From an uncultured Lactobacillus sp. (lineage in GTDB: Bacteria > Bacillota > Bacilli > Lactobacillales > Lactobacillaceae): DNA of 64,000 nt. The stretch covers positions 62,001-126,000 of the forward strand of contig CALNAJ010000029.1 in assembly GCA_937874695.1 (NCBI GenBank), in the 5' to 3' direction. A program made the position numbers and the translations under genes. How positions within the stretch are numbered: the first letter of the stretch is position 1; the number at the start of each line of letters is the position of its first letter. Shown piece after piece: positions 26,596 to 38,644 of the stretch. The notes under the pieces were generated by a model, which did no database searches, was not told the origin of the DNA, and worked only from the letters and a program-made list of their open reading frames with translations.

Positions 26596-27411
26596 TCAGG
26601 TCTGATCTTCAACCTTATCGATTAGCAACCCTGTTTCACCGTCAAAGACACCAATATTTCCGAGTATTCGAGGGTCGCCCTCACCGACACCACCATCCAT
26701 CAAGTAGCGAGGCATTTCACCAGGATATTGAATGGTGTAAATTGGGCTGTGTTCAGACTCCTGCTTGTCTATCGGCCGTTCAGTGCCCGACTGACCATCA
26801 TATCCGCCCATAATCATGCCATTCGCGGTGTGACCTGTGATCAAGCTAAAATTTAGTGGGTTATGGCCGAACGTCCCCCAGCTTAGGCTTCCGTTGTACC
26901 AATATTTAGCTCGTATCCAAAGTAAGTCATCATCCGATGTCTCATGAATGGAATCGGCCAAAGTCAAATCCAACCCAGCATGCACGAAAAATAATTTTCC
27001 TGCGGTGTACGTTAATGGTAACGCCCGCATCCAGTCAATCAATCCACGTTTGCGTTCCAAAAGGAGCCGGCGATCCTGCATCACATCCTGATAGCCACCC
27101 AGAGAGAGCGCCGCAGTAGTTAACGTGTTCTCGCCACCGAAGCGAAGCCAGGCGCTTTTGCATTCATCGTCAAAAAAGTCTGCCGCGGCTTGTTCATGAT
27201 TTCCCATCAAGACAACTACATGACGCGAATCGGCTAATTGCATGGCGCGAATTTGCTCAATCAACTCAAATCCCTGGTTCTCACCGAAAGTATCGATATA
27301 GTCACCTATAAAAACCGTAATTGCTCCAGGATAACGTTCTTGAACTACTCTTAGTTGGTCTAACGTTGCTACCTGACCGTGTAAATCACCAAGGCCAATA
27401 AAAATACTCAT
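26596..27411 (-). CDS. Metallophosphatase, paralogue 2
   Basis: Calcineurin-like phosphoesterase of 271 residues from MSIFIGLGDLHGQ. Metal-site motifs GDLHG, VFIGDYIDT, LMGNHEQ, FVHAGLDL and ITGHTANG are all intact. GAGGAG lies 5 bp before the ATG at 27411; an in-frame ATG ten codons upstream would give an N-terminal extension without RBS. It is a clear paralogue of 23714-24517, diverged along most of its length. The 122-residue gene precedes it on the same strand, so they may be co-transcribed. Confidence 0.87.
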   Translation of the reverse strand: MSIFIGLGDLHGQVATLDQLRVVQERYPGAITVFIGDYIDTFGENQGFELIEQIRAMQLADSRHVVVLMGNHEQAAADFFDDECKSAWLRFGGENTLTTAALSLGGYQDVMQDRRLLLERKRGLIDWMRALPLTYTAGKLFFVHAGLDLTLADSIHETSDDDLLWIRAKYWYNGSLSWGTFGHNPLNFSLITGHTANGMIMGGYDGQSGTERPIDKQESEHSPIYTIQYPGEMPRYLMDGGVGEGDPRILGNIGVFDGETGLLIDKVEDQT

Positions 27412-27477
27412 GGATTCTCCTCCTCTGAAAGGACATCGCACGCAACAATTTCTGGCTAAGGACCATGCATACTGGTC

Positions 27478-27846
27478 TCAAACAATTTCAAATTCTACTT
27501 TTAGATACTCAAACTCACGTAATGTTAATGAACTGACAACTATACCAGAGCTGAGCCGACGAGCGTGAAAGCAGGCAATAAACGCCCCATTGCAGAATAT
27601 TTTCTGTCCATCACATAAAATATCCGTACTATTCCAATTCACTCTTGGGACTGGAACCGGGTCCGGAATCAAAAGAATCGCTCCCTGGTAGTAAAAATCA
27701 AAATCTCCGGTCGCCAACACTTGATCCAAATGCTGGAAGACCTCATCATCACTTGCCAAGTGATTTCGCCAACCAAATTTATTCGTTGTAATATCAAAAT
27801 AACCGATACTCGGTTTATCCATGAATAAGAGATTAGAATCATTCAT
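27478..27846 (-). CDS. Unknown protein, 122 residues
   Basis: I do not recognise it. It starts MNDSNLLFMDKPSIGYFDIT after GGAGGCGAG, is soluble and slightly acidic, and is beta-rich by composition (FDFYYQGAILLIPDPVPVPR). It lies 66 bp upstream of phosphatase paralogue 2. By analogy the 155-residue gene lies beside paralogue 1, so each phosphatase has a small unknown neighbour. The partners show no obvious similarity to each other. Confidence 0.6.
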   Translation of the reverse strand: MNDSNLLFMDKPSIGYFDITTNKFGWRNHLASDDEVFQHLDQVLATGDFDFYYQGAILLIPDPVPVPRVNWNSTDILCDGQKIFCNGAFIACFHARRLSSGIVVSSLTLREFEYLKVEFEIV

Positions 27847-27974
27847 CGTCCACTCGCCTCCACAGCAATCAGTACTTTAAGTCGTCTGCCATTATATTAT
27901 ATCACAATGCTAGCATTGTATGGTCATATTTGCATTTAATAAAATACTCGTTTGCTATATAATGATTTTATTAT

Positions 27975-28019
27975 TAAAAAAGCTGTAAGCAGTCTCGCCA
28001 TTGCGAGCCTACTTACAGC
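27975..28019 (-). terminator. lepA terminator
   Basis: Long stem GCTGTAAGTAGGCTCGC / GCGAGACTGCTTACAGC with a T6 run on the minus strand, 18 bp after the lepA stop. Confidence 0.9.
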
Positions 28020-28037
28020 TTATAAGTGTAACGTTTC

Positions 28038-29870
28038 TTATTTAGTTTCGTCCTCATCAGTCTTCAAAACCGCCATGAACGCTTCCTGAGGGATATCAAC
28101 CTTCCCCACAGCCTTCATCCGTTTCTTCCCGACCTTTTGCTTTTCCAACAGCTTCATCCGCCGAGTACGGTCACCACCATAGAGTTTGGCGGTCACGTCC
28201 TTCCGGTAGGCCTTGATCGTCGTTCTCGCGATGATCTTAGCACCGATGGCAGCTTGCACAGGAATTTCAAAGTTTTGGCGTGGAATGATATTCTTCAGCC
28301 GCGATGCAATCTCACGACCCCGTTGGGCAGCGAACGTCCGGTGGGCAATGAAGCTCAGCGCATCGACCTTGTCTGCGTTCAACAGGATATCAATCTTGAC
28401 CAGGTCAGCCTCTTGGTAACCGCTCCGTTCGTAATCCAACGATGCGTAGCCCCGCGTGCTCGACTTCAGCTTGTCAAAGAAGTCAAAGATGATTTCCGAC
28501 AACGGCATGTTATAGATGATATTCACACGATAATCATCTAAATATTCCATCGTCAGGAATTGGCCTCGCCGGTGTTGGCACAAGTCCATGACCGCCCCAA
28601 CGTACTCGTTAGGTGCCATGATGGTGGCCTTCACAATTGGTTCTTCAATCCGCTTAATAGCTGAGGCTTCCGGCATTTCTGCTGGGTTCTCGACCGTCTT
28701 CATGGTCCCGTCTGTCAAGTACGCGTGGTACGTAACGGATGGTGCCGTCGTGATCAAGTCCAGGTTGAATTCACGTTCCAGCCGTTCCTGGATGACATCC
28801 ATGTGGAGCATCCCCAGGAACCCACACCGGAACCCAAAGCCCAGCGCCTGTGAGGCTTCTGGTTCGAATTCCAACGCAGCATCGTTCAGCTTCAGTTTTT
28901 CCAAAGCTTCCCGTAAATCATTCAACTTGGCATTGTCAGTCGGGTACAGCCCGGCGTAGACCATCGGGTTCATTTCCCGGTAGCCTGGCAGTGCCTTTTC
29001 TGCGGGCTTCGCGGCATTGGTCACCGTGTCACCCACTCGAGTATCGGCAATGTCCTTGATGCTGGCGGTAATGTAACCCACATCGCCGGCAATCAGGTAG
29101 TCGCGTGAAATTGGCTTCGGCGAGTTAACCCCGACCTCGGTCACTTCGTATTCACTGCCACTGTTCATCAGTAAGATCTTATCACCCGGTTGAACCGTTC
29201 CTTCGAACACCCGCACACTCATGACCACCCCGCGGTAATCATCGTAAACGGAGTCAAAGACCAAGGCCTTCAGTGGCGCATCCAAATCACCGGTTGGTGC
29301 TGGCACCTTGTGGACAATCTGTTCCAGTAATTCTGGAATGCCGACCCCTTGCTTGGCGCTAGCCAGCACGGCATCTGAGGCATCCAACCCAATGACGTCT
29401 TCGATTTCCTGCTTGACCTTCTCTGGATCCGCCGCTGGCAAGTCAATCTTGTTCACGACCGGCACAATTTCCAAGTCGTCGTCTAACGCCAAGTACACAT
29501 TGGCCAGCGTCTGGGCCTCAACCCCTTGCGCTGCGTCAACGACCAGAACGGCCCCTTCACAGGCAGCCAAGCTTCGTGAGACCTCATAAGAGAAGTCCAC
29601 GTGTCCCGGGGTATCGATCAAATGAAACTCATAGTCGTGGCCATCCTTGGCGTGATACGTCAATTCAACCGCGTTCAGCTTAATCGTAATTCCGCGTTCC
29701 CGTTCAAGATCCATACTATCCAACACTTGATCTTGCATGTCACGCTTGGAGATGGTATCCGTTAACTCCAAGATTCGGTCCGCAATCGTGGATTTCCCGT
29801 GGTCGATATGGGCCACAATGGAAAAGTTGCGAATATATTTTTGATGGTTTTTTAATTTCTCAAGATCCAT
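28038..29870 (-). CDS. lepA: Elongation factor 4 (LepA)
   Basis: Translational GTPase that acts on stalled or back-translocated ribosomes. The 610-residue protein has the G domain with G1 AHIDHGKST (about 20-28), G3 DTPGHVDF and G4 NKIDLP, followed by EF-G-like domains II, III and V and the LepA-specific C-terminal domain ([20 protein letters not shown]). Length and order are normal. It is the last gene of a minus-strand run downstream of dlt; a dltD terminator separates the two, so it probably has its own promoter. Confidence 0.98.
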   Translation of the reverse strand: MDLEKLKNHQKYIRNFSIVAHIDHGKSTIADRILELTDTISKRDMQDQVLDSMDLERERGITIKLNAVELTYHAKDGHDYEFHLIDTPGHVDFSYEVSRSLAACEGAVLVVDAAQGVEAQTLANVYLALDDDLEIVPVVNKIDLPAADPEKVKQEIEDVIGLDASDAVLASAKQGVGIPELLEQIVHKVPAPTGDLDAPLKALVFDSVYDDYRGVVMSVRVFEGTVQPGDKILLMNSGSEYEVTEVGVNSPKPISRDYLIAGDVGYITASIKDIADTRVGDTVTNAAKPAEKALPGYREMNPMVYAGLYPTDNAKLNDLREALEKLKLNDAALEFEPEASQALGFGFRCGFLGMLHMDVIQERLEREFNLDLITTAPSVTYHAYLTDGTMKTVENPAEMPEASAIKRIEEPIVKATIMAPNEYVGAVMDLCQHRRGQFLTMEYLDDYRVNIIYNMPLSEIIFDFFDKLKSSTRGYASLDYERSGYQEADLVKIDILLNADKVDALSFIAHRTFAAQRGREIASRLKNIIPRQNFEIPVQAAIGAKIIARTTIKAYRKDVTAKLYGGDRTRRMKLLEKQKVGKKRMKAVGKVDIPQEAFMAVLKTDEDETK

Positions 29871-29999
29871 GTTGATTTCCTACTTTCTTAAACACCATGT
29901 CCAGACAATTATACCAACCATCAGCGTTAATCACAAACTAAAAGGCAGGTCGGTGCTAATCTCCATCTCGCCTCAGCGCATTTACGCCAACAGAGATGA

Positions 30000-30026
30000 C
30001 AAAAGGCCCGGGCATCAACCCGGACC
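30000..30026 (-). terminator. dlt operon terminator
   Basis: Stem GGTCCGGG / CCCGGGCC followed by TTTTG on the minus strand, just after the dltD stop. Confidence 0.75.
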
Positions 30027-30033
30027 TCTCAGA

Positions 30034-31320
30034 TTACTTGTTATTTTCGTACTGGCTCAGTTGAGATGGTTCCAACTGTTGCCATTGCTTCTCATAGAAT
30101 TTGTCACTGGTATGATAACGCGGTTGGGCCTGCTTCTTGGTTAAGAATGGGTCCACGCGCTTATCAATAGCCAACCAGCCACGCCAGCCCGGATGAATCG
30201 TGTCGGTCATAAAGTACGGCACGTTCCCCTTATCCGATAAATCAACGATATTGTTGAAACCTTGCGACTGTAATTGATAATGGATCTTTTGGTCGAATTG
30301 CTTCAGCATCGTTGCGGATAAGCCGGTGTATTTCTGCCAACGTTGATTGATTGGCGGAATGATGAACAGGACGTCGGTATGCAGCCGGGCGAATTGATCC
30401 AGACACAGCTGGAAGTCACTATATTCTGGCGATTGCAGGTAAGACAGGTTCTTTTGGAAACCTTTCAAGCTTCCCGTCTTAATCTCCTGCTTCAAGCCAT
30501 GATTGTAGAACTTATCGCTGATTTGGAACGGATTATTGCCCGTAGCTTGCTTCCCTAACTGACCGCCGAGTCGATCCAGCGCCGAATAGGAGTATTGAGT
30601 GGGTAACTTCTTGGCTTGCCGGTTGACACGACTCAAGTTCTGCGATGGTAAATTAATGCCGGAGAAGAACTGATCTTCCTGGGTCAGCATGTTCTTTCTA
30701 GTTTGCAGATAGAACCGCTGATCATCCGTCAATGATTTACCGGCCGCCACCCGTTGTAATGCGGCATAGATAAAATGGTCGGACTTTGCGGCAGGCATCT
30801 GCATAAGACGCTTGGCTGCATACTGATCAATTGCATCGTGCCGGTAGTGGGTCAACCACTCCGCCGTCTGTAATTGTGAGTAGTAGAAGCCAAAGGCATC
30901 TTTACGCGTCCCGCCCTTTACGAACCACTGTGGTGAAACGAAGAAGACAGCCTTCTTGTTCCGCAATTCGCCCTGGATGTTTTGCATCACGAAGAACTGC
31001 GTTAACGACTGGGTCCCCCGCGCACCTAACAGGAAGGGCCGGTAGTCCCGGTGATACTTCTGTGCCAGAACCGAGGGATGCATCGGATCGATCCGTGACC
31101 ACTCCGATGACCCAAAGAATGGCACGTAACCGTCACTTAAGGCCGCTTCCTTGATGTGCTTACCACGTAAAACGTTGGGTGACAGCGACACCGCTGCCTG
31201 CCGTTCTCGGGTGGTACTGATGTGCTTAAACCCGAAAGTGACCGGCGAAGCGAGTACCGCAAAAACCAGAATAGCTGCGAGAATTAACGGACCAAAGATC
31301 CGTAGCAATCGCTTTGCCAT
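30034..31320 (-). CDS. dltD: D-alanyl-lipoteichoic acid biosynthesis protein DltD
   Basis: Membrane-anchored, extracytoplasmic SGNH-like protein needed for transfer of D-alanine to teichoic acids. The 428-residue protein has an N-terminal anchor (about 8-28) and catalytic motifs VPFFGSSEWSRIDP (nucleophile Ser) and MTDTIHPGWRGW (Asp-x-x-His). It is last in dltXABCD, 3 bp after dltC, so the genes are tightly coupled. D-alanylation lowers surface negative charge and raises resistance to cationic peptides. Confidence 0.96.
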   Translation of the reverse strand: MAKRLLRIFGPLILAAILVFAVLASPVTFGFKHISTTRERQAAVSLSPNVLRGKHIKEAALSDGYVPFFGSSEWSRIDPMHPSVLAQKYHRDYRPFLLGARGTQSLTQFFVMQNIQGELRNKKAVFFVSPQWFVKGGTRKDAFGFYYSQLQTAEWLTHYRHDAIDQYAAKRLMQMPAAKSDHFIYAALQRVAAGKSLTDDQRFYLQTRKNMLTQEDQFFSGINLPSQNLSRVNRQAKKLPTQYSYSALDRLGGQLGKQATGNNPFQISDKFYNHGLKQEIKTGSLKGFQKNLSYLQSPEYSDFQLCLDQFARLHTDVLFIIPPINQRWQKYTGLSATMLKQFDQKIHYQLQSQGFNNIVDLSDKGNVPYFMTDTIHPGWRGWLAIDKRVDPFLTKKQAQPRYHTSDKFYEKQWQQLEPSQLSQYENNK

Positions 31321-31323
31321 TGG

Positions 31324-31557
31324 CTAAGCCAGAGTTTCCACTTTCGCAATGATTTTGTTGGGCGTGTCCCACTCTGACCGCTCAAATTCGGAAACAGGCA
31401 CGTTAACACCCAATTCGCTTTGTAATGATAATAAGAGTTGAACGGAAGCCATGGAGTCCATGATGCCGCTGTCGAACAGATTGTCATCCATTGCGCCACT
31501 AACATCACTACCCGTTAAATCGTTTAAAATGTCTAATACAGTTGCTTTGATATCCAT
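31324..31557 (-). CDS. dltC: D-alanyl carrier protein
   Basis: Acyl-carrier-like protein of 77 residues. The phosphopantetheine site is Ser35 in MDSMAS. It receives D-alanine from DltA and passes it to DltB. The length is normal. Placed between dltB and dltD in the canonical order. Confidence 0.97.
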   Translation of the reverse strand: MDIKATVLDILNDLTGSDVSGAMDDNLFDSGIMDSMASVQLLLSLQSELGVNVPVSEFERSEWDTPNKIIAKVETLA

Positions 31558-31602
31558 TTTTATTTCCCCCTCGATGAATGTTATCCTCTACTGCTTACTT
31601 AC

Positions 31603-32814
31603 TTACTTCAAAAACCAAATTTTATCCAAAATCCCTGAGAAGATCAAGAAACTAAAGCAGACCAAGTTGGCCGTTAAGAAGATGGCAAAAATCTGCGTAA
31701 ACTTGTTATGCGGAATACTCTGCCGGTGCTTCTTCTTGTAACGTAACCAGGTATCGTTGACCACCAGTGCGACCCCATGGAACAGGCCGTACGTGATGTA
31801 ATACCAGGTCACCCCATGCCAGAATCCCATGATCAGCATGTTGATGATATACGTGACGTTGGCGGTCGTCGTCGGCTTCTTGAAGATTTTATGCTTCATG
31901 AACCAGAAGACCAGTCGCATGTAGATAAAGTCTCGGAACCAGAACGATAACGTAATGTGCCAACGATTCCAGAAATCCTTGATGTTCGGTGACCGCCAGG
32001 GTTGATTGAAGTTCATTGGCGTGGCAATTCCCATGATATAGGAAGTCCCCACGGCAAACAAACTGTACCCAGCGAAGTCAAAGAACAAGTCTGCACTGTA
32101 ACAGTACATGTAGCCGATCAACGGCCACGAGATATCCAGGAAGCCACCGCGTGAGTGCATCGCCATCAGTTGCAGCTTCGGCATCAAGATCGTCCCAAAG
32201 TAGTACGCCAGGATGAACTTGTACAGAAAACCGACAAACAGGTAACGAATTCCCTTTTGCAGCATGCCCAGATATTTGTCACGATCCGGCACCGACCGAT
32301 AGTCGGCTTCGAATCGCCGATACCGGTCAATGGGACCAGAAGAGATAGTTGGGAAGAACAACATGAATTGTAAGAACGTCATGATGTTATAGTTCTTCAG
32401 TGTGCCATCCCGTGTTTCCATCATCGTCTGTACGGCTCTAAAGGTCAGGTAGCTGACCCCCAGAAATCCGATCAGTGAGGACTGGCCGTTCTCGACAGCC
32501 GGTGTCACCTTGACGATGGTTAAGGGTGCGATGGCGAGAATCACCATCAGGTAAAACAACGGCCCCGAATTATGATTTCTCCGGTAAACGGCATACCCCC
32601 AGGTCAAGACCACCTCGTACAAAATGTAGATTATCAAGGCCACCCCTTGGGTCCATTTGGAACCCCCAAAGGTTAAGACCAGAAAGAAGATTGACACTAA
32701 CGTTTCGTAGAGGCGCGACCGTTTGCCGTACAGAAGACCAATCATCAGTGGCAGTAATGCCACTCCCAACAAGGCGAAATACGTTGGGTTGCCGTACGGT
32801 TCAAAAGTCAACAT
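31603..32814 (-). CDS. dltB: D-alanyl transfer protein DltB (MBOAT)
   Basis: Membrane-bound O-acyltransferase of 403 residues with about 11 hydrophobic segments. The MBOAT signature histidine is in MGFWHGVTWYYITYG, and the SSGPIDRYRRF loop is conserved. It moves D-alanine from DltC across the membrane. Its ATG overlaps the dltA stop by one base, indicating translational coupling. Confidence 0.96.
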   Translation of the reverse strand: MLTFEPYGNPTYFALLGVALLPLMIGLLYGKRSRLYETLVSIFFLVLTFGGSKWTQGVALIIYILYEVVLTWGYAVYRRNHNSGPLFYLMVILAIAPLTIVKVTPAVENGQSSLIGFLGVSYLTFRAVQTMMETRDGTLKNYNIMTFLQFMLFFPTISSGPIDRYRRFEADYRSVPDRDKYLGMLQKGIRYLFVGFLYKFILAYYFGTILMPKLQLMAMHSRGGFLDISWPLIGYMYCYSADLFFDFAGYSLFAVGTSYIMGIATPMNFNQPWRSPNIKDFWNRWHITLSFWFRDFIYMRLVFWFMKHKIFKKPTTTANVTYIINMLIMGFWHGVTWYYITYGLFHGVALVVNDTWLRYKKKHRQSIPHNKFTQIFAIFLTANLVCFSFLIFSGILDKIWFLK

Positions 32815-34343
32815 TATTGATTGACCTCGGCAATAATAGATTTAATATCAACCTTGCCGTTGGGGGTCATCGGTAGGCTATCCTTGTACACAAAGCGTTG
32901 CGGAATCATATATTCCATCATGTCGCCACCTTGCAAATTATCCTTGATCGCCTTGGTCAGGTCTAACTCGCTGGCAAAATCATGACCACTTGGCACCACC
33001 CAAGCAATCAGTTGGCTAACCTTATGATTCCGGTCATACCGCGGCACAGCAACCCCCACCTGAATGTGGTCTTCTTGTGACAAGTAGTGATTAACCTCTT
33101 CTAATTCGATTCGGTAACCGTGAAGCTTGATCTGAAAGTCGGTTCGTCCACGGTACATAATCAGGCCATCCGCCATGGCAACACCTAAGTCACCAGACCG
33201 ATAAACCGTCTTCCCGTTCAAGGTAACAAAGGCCTTAGCCGTCTTCTCCGGGTTGTTCAGGTACCCCTTCGACATCGACGGACCACTGATTAGAATTTCG
33301 CCTTCAGTCCCCGCTGGTACCAGCCGTAGTTGGTCATCGACCACCGTAATCTCAGTATCACCCTTGGCGTACCCAATGGGCAGACGTGGGTAGTCGGCTA
33401 AGGTTTCGGCCGTGATTTCCACTTGCGTCACCGCCACCGTGGTTTCCGTTGGCCCGTACGTATTGAAGATTCGGGCGTCTGGGAAGCGTTGGTGTAAGTT
33501 CTGTGCCGTGGCGTGAGTCAATTCTTCCCCACAGAAGAGGAAGCGACTCAGGCGTGGATAATGTGCGGCGTCAAAAGTGGGCTCCAACAAGCAAATGTCC
33601 ATAAAGGACGGCGTAGAAACCCAGACGTCCAAGTCCATTTGTGGCAACGTTTCAAACAGTTGTTTGAAGTTATCCGTCACCGTCTTCGGTAGCGCAACGA
33701 GTGTCCCACCACTGGCCAGCGTTGGCCCCCAGTCCATGACGGACAGGTCAAACGAGTACGGTGCTTGCGACAACGTCCGTGGTGCGGTTGGCAACACGAA
33801 GTCGGCGCTTAACATCCAGTTAACATAGCTCAATAAATTTTTGTGTGAAATCTGTACACCCTTGGGTTTACCCGTGGTTCCGGACGTGAAGATAATATAG
33901 TAATTCTCATCCCCACTCACGGCATGGTCCACCTGGTAGTCCACAACAGGACTGCTGAAGATGGTCTGCAGGTTATCCGGCGTAAGCACCGGCGTCTCAC
34001 CTAAAGTCGTGGGTAACGCGCTCACAGCGATAGCTGCGGCGGGTTGGGCAATCTCATTAATGGTGGTAATCCGTTCGAGTGGCGAATGCGTATCGATTGG
34101 CGCATAAGCGTGCCCACTCTTGACGATTCCTAAGAAGGTCGCCATCATGTCAAACGTTTGGCCCCCATACACTAGGATGGGCGCGTGCGCTGGCAACTGC
34201 ATGGCATCCAAATGAGCGGCCAAAGCATCCGAGCGCTGTTTCAACTCACCGTACGTGTTCGTGTGCCCTAGATCATCGTAAGCGATACGATCCGGATCAC
34301 TGGTGGCAAACTGATCAATCGCTGTGATCATGTTTTCTATCAT
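32814..34343 (-). CDS. dltA: D-alanine--DltC ligase
   Basis: ANL-superfamily adenylating enzyme of 509 residues that activates D-alanine and loads it on DltC. Motifs: P-loop YIIFTSGTTGKPKGV, FNTYGPTETTVAV, YRSGDLGVAMADG and the C-terminal catalytic lysine in MTPNGKVDIKSI. GGGGGGG lies 7 bp before the ATG. Second gene of the dlt operon after dltX. Confidence 0.97.
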   Translation of the reverse strand: MIENMITAIDQFATSDPDRIAYDDLGHTNTYGELKQRSDALAAHLDAMQLPAHAPILVYGGQTFDMMATFLGIVKSGHAYAPIDTHSPLERITTINEIAQPAAAIAVSALPTTLGETPVLTPDNLQTIFSSPVVDYQVDHAVSGDENYYIIFTSGTTGKPKGVQISHKNLLSYVNWMLSADFVLPTAPRTLSQAPYSFDLSVMDWGPTLASGGTLVALPKTVTDNFKQLFETLPQMDLDVWVSTPSFMDICLLEPTFDAAHYPRLSRFLFCGEELTHATAQNLHQRFPDARIFNTYGPTETTVAVTQVEITAETLADYPRLPIGYAKGDTEITVVDDQLRLVPAGTEGEILISGPSMSKGYLNNPEKTAKAFVTLNGKTVYRSGDLGVAMADGLIMYRGRTDFQIKLHGYRIELEEVNHYLSQEDHIQVGVAVPRYDRNHKVSQLIAWVVPSGHDFASELDLTKAIKDNLQGGDMMEYMIPQRFVYKDSLPMTPNGKVDIKSIIAEVNQ

Positions 34344-34393
34344 TCTATATCCCCCCCGAAGAAATCATGGCTCGTGGTTAGTTGACCCCGCAA

Positions 34394-34543
34394 CTAAAAC
34401 TCGTTGTAAATAAACGTCGAGTTATTCAAACCACTGTAACCATACAAGTAAACCAAAATCATCAAAATCACAAAGTAAAACACGGTCCAACCAATGAAAG
34501 CTACCACTGGCTGATGCCATAACGCCAGCCACTTTGCTCTCAT
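34394..34543 (-). CDS. dltX: Teichoic acid D-Ala incorporation-associated protein DltX
   Basis: A 49-residue membrane peptide (MRAKWLALWHQPVVAFIGWT to FIYNEF) with one hydrophobic helix and the family C-terminal motif FIYNEF, which is thought to relay D-alanine. GGGGGTG lies 6 bp before the ATG at 34543. First gene of the dlt operon; it is often missed by annotation because of its size. Confidence 0.93.
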   Translation of the reverse strand: MRAKWLALWHQPVVAFIGWTVFYFVILMILVYLYGYSGLNNSTFIYNEF

Positions 34544-34747
34544 GAAATACACCCCCAAGTTTTGCTGGTCGATTCGTCCCCCAAACCAGCTTCCGTTCGC
34601 AACCAATTAACGTGTATTTTCCCCGACGAATCCGCGAAAATTGGTGAGGAGTCCCGCAGCCAAAGCCGCGCTCCTTATGTTCTGAGAGTATCATTGCCAA
34701 AACCGGATTGCAATTAACCTTACTCAAGCTTAAGTGTTTCTTTTGCA

Positions 34748-34777
34748 ATTATAAAAATTCTTATATTTTGACGTAAA
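34748..34777 (-). promoter_or_regulatory. dlt operon promoter
   Basis: Perfect TATAAT (complement of 34748-34753) with -35 TTTACG (complement of 34772-34777) at 18-bp spacing. It gives a leader of about 200 nt before dltX. The leader contains a GC-rich hairpin GGAG / CTCC (about 34650-34680) of unknown meaning. Confidence 0.65.
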
Positions 34778-34806
34778 CAAAAAGGCTGCCGAAATCTTCA
34801 GCAGCC
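34778..34806 (-). terminator. dnaJ terminator
   Basis: Stem GGCTGC / GCAGCC with a 11-nt loop and TTTTTG on the minus strand, directly before the dlt promoter. Confidence 0.85.
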
Positions 34807-34843
34807 TTGATAGATTAGCTATTTGAGCACGTCGGCCCGCAAG

Positions 34844-35995
34844 TTAATTTTCGTTAAATTTATCGCGCATTTTGTTAAATAAGTTACCTTTGCCCGTACC
34901 TGTAACGGTCTCACCACTAGCCTTCGCAAAGTCACGGAGTGCATCCCGTTGCCCCTTGTTCAGGTTCTTTGGCGTCATCACTTTCACAGTCACGTGTTCA
35001 TCACCATTTCCGTTACCACGCAGGCGCGGTGCACCCTTGCCTCGTAGGCGGAAAGTCGTCCCAGCTTGCGTACCGGCTGGCACCTTTAATTTGACATCAC
35101 CGTGAACGGTTTTGACCGTCACATCATCACCCAGGGTTGCCTGGACGAATGAAATTGGTTGGTCAAAGTAGATTTCCGTGCCGTCACGCCGAAAGTCCTT
35201 GCTTGGCGTTACTTGGAAAATAATGAACAGATCGCCGTAGCCACCGCCATTTAAGCCGGCTTCCCCTTGACCCTGCAACCGCATTTGTTGACCGTCATCG
35301 ACCCCAGCTGGGATTGAAACTTCAACTTCGTGCTGTTCTTCTTCGTGACCAGAACCACCACAGGTTGGGCACTTTTCCTTGATCTCTTGACCCGTACCGT
35401 GGCAGACAGGACATGGTTGTTGGCTCCGCATCCGGCCCAGTGGCGTGTTGGTCTCCGTCGTAACATAACCAGAACCGCCACATTGGTGACAGGTTACTGG
35501 TGAGGTTCCCGGCTTAGCACCGTTCCCACCACAGGTATGACATTGCGCTTCACGCGTGTACTTGATCTTGGTCTTCTTCCCAAAGATAGCCTCTTCAAAC
35601 TTCAAGTCCATCTGGTACTGGAGATCACGACCTGGCCGTGGCGCGTTAGGATTGCGTTGACCGCCTCCGCCACCACCAAAGAATTGATTGAAGATGTCGT
35701 CGAAGCCGCCTCCGCCACCAAAACCGCCGAAGCCGCCGCCGGCATTACCGCCGCCAAAGCCACCAAAGCCTTGAGGACCGTCGGCTGAACCGTACTGGTC
35801 GTAGTTAGCCCGTTTATCCTTGTCACCTAAAACATCGTAAGCATCCTGAACCTCTTTAAACTTGTCCGCCGCGTCGGGGGCCTTGTTTAAATCTGGATGA
35901 TACTTCTTAGATAACTTCCGGTAGGCCTTTTTAATTTCATCTTGGCTGGCATCTTTTGAGACACCTAAAACGCCATATAAGTCCGATTGCGCCAT
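34844..35995 (-). CDS. dnaJ: Chaperone protein DnaJ
   Basis: Hsp40 co-chaperone of 383 residues that stimulates the DnaK ATPase. It has an N-terminal J domain with HPD (KKYHPDLN), a Gly/Phe-rich linker (about 75-125, GGFGGFGGG repeats), four zinc-finger C-x-x-C-x-G-x-G repeats ([32 protein letters not shown]) and C-terminal substrate domains. Last gene of hrcA-grpE-dnaK-dnaJ. Confidence 0.98.
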   Translation of the reverse strand: MAQSDLYGVLGVSKDASQDEIKKAYRKLSKKYHPDLNKAPDAADKFKEVQDAYDVLGDKDKRANYDQYGSADGPQGFGGFGGGNAGGGFGGFGGGGGFDDIFNQFFGGGGGGQRNPNAPRPGRDLQYQMDLKFEEAIFGKKTKIKYTREAQCHTCGGNGAKPGTSPVTCHQCGGSGYVTTETNTPLGRMRSQQPCPVCHGTGQEIKEKCPTCGGSGHEEEQHEVEVSIPAGVDDGQQMRLQGQGEAGLNGGGYGDLFIIFQVTPSKDFRRDGTEIYFDQPISFVQATLGDDVTVKTVHGDVKLKVPAGTQAGTTFRLRGKGAPRLRGNGNGDEHVTVKVMTPKNLNKGQRDALRDFAKASGETVTGTGKGNLFNKMRDKFNEN

Positions 35996-36053
35996 CGTTT
36001 TCCTCCCAATCCATTCCGAAATTTTTCGCTACTAGTAAGAATAGCATACTCGA

Positions 36054-36092
36054 AACAAAAAGCCAAAGCCCCACGGACTCTGACTTTTTGCC
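36054..36092 (-). terminator. Hairpin between dnaK and dnaJ
   Basis: Imperfect stem AAAAAGTCAGAG / CTTTGGCTTTTT in the 126-bp gap. It probably ends or attenuates part of the dnaK transcripts before dnaJ. Confidence 0.5.
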
Positions 36093-36121
36093 ATGACAAT
36101 TTGCGATTAGACAATCAGTCT

Positions 36122-38026
<1,905 letters not shown>

Positions 38027-38036
38027 TTAATTTGCT

Positions 38037-38624
38037 TTATTGTGCAACGACAACCATTGCTGGCCGCAGAACGCGATCCTTCAGTTGGTAACCCTTTTGG
38101 AGAACCTTAACAACCGTTTCGGCCGCCTGTCCGTCCTCTGCGGGTACTGATTGAACCGCCTGATGCAACGTTGGGTCGAATGTCTTCCCAATGGCTTCAA
38201 TCTCCGTGACGTGGTTCCGCTTCAGAGCGTCTTCCAAATGATCATAGGTCATCTGGACACCCTTCTTCAGCTGTTGACCCGCCTCGTCCGCTGCTTCGAC
38301 TGCTAGAGCGCGCTCCAAGTTGTCAATGACGGGGAGCACGTCCTTAGCCAGTTGTTGGCCATCGTACTTGATAAGCGTCGCCTGTTCCTTTTGGAACCGC
38401 GCTTGCATGTTTTGGACTTCCGCCTCCGCACGTAAATACTTATCTTCAAAGTCACTGGCCTTGCGCTTGAGTTCATCGACTTCAGCCGCGGTCGCAACCT
38501 TCTTAAATAACTTTGGCTTCTTTGGTGCTGCCTTTTCGGCCGATTCAGTCGTTGAATCTGGCTTAGTCGTGGCGGCCTTTGCCGCAGTTTGGTCATCGGT
38601 GGACGCTTGTTGCTTGTCAGCCAC
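38037..38624 (-). CDS. grpE: Nucleotide exchange factor GrpE
   Basis: Dimeric factor of 195 residues that releases ADP from DnaK. It has a disordered Ala/Lys-rich N-terminus (about 1-45), a long coiled-coil helix ([20 protein letters not shown], then [13 protein letters not shown]) and the C-terminal beta domain ending [15 protein letters not shown]. It is 20 bp after hrcA and 37 bp before dnaK. Confidence 0.97.
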   Translation of the reverse strand: MADKQQASTDDQTAAKAATTKPDSTTESAEKAAPKKPKLFKKVATAAEVDELKRKASDFEDKYLRAEAEVQNMQARFQKEQATLIKYDGQQLAKDVLPVIDNLERALAVEAADEAGQQLKKGVQMTYDHLEDALKRNHVTEIEAIGKTFDPTLHQAVQSVPAEDGQAAETVVKVLQKGYQLKDRVLRPAMVVVAQ

Positions 38625-38644
38625 GATAAAAACCCTCCCTTTCT

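Noticed and set aside
23714..27411. Phosphatase pair as a known toxin-antitoxin or anti-phage system
   Set aside because: No partner domain known from such systems could be recognised; only reported as a speculative cluster.
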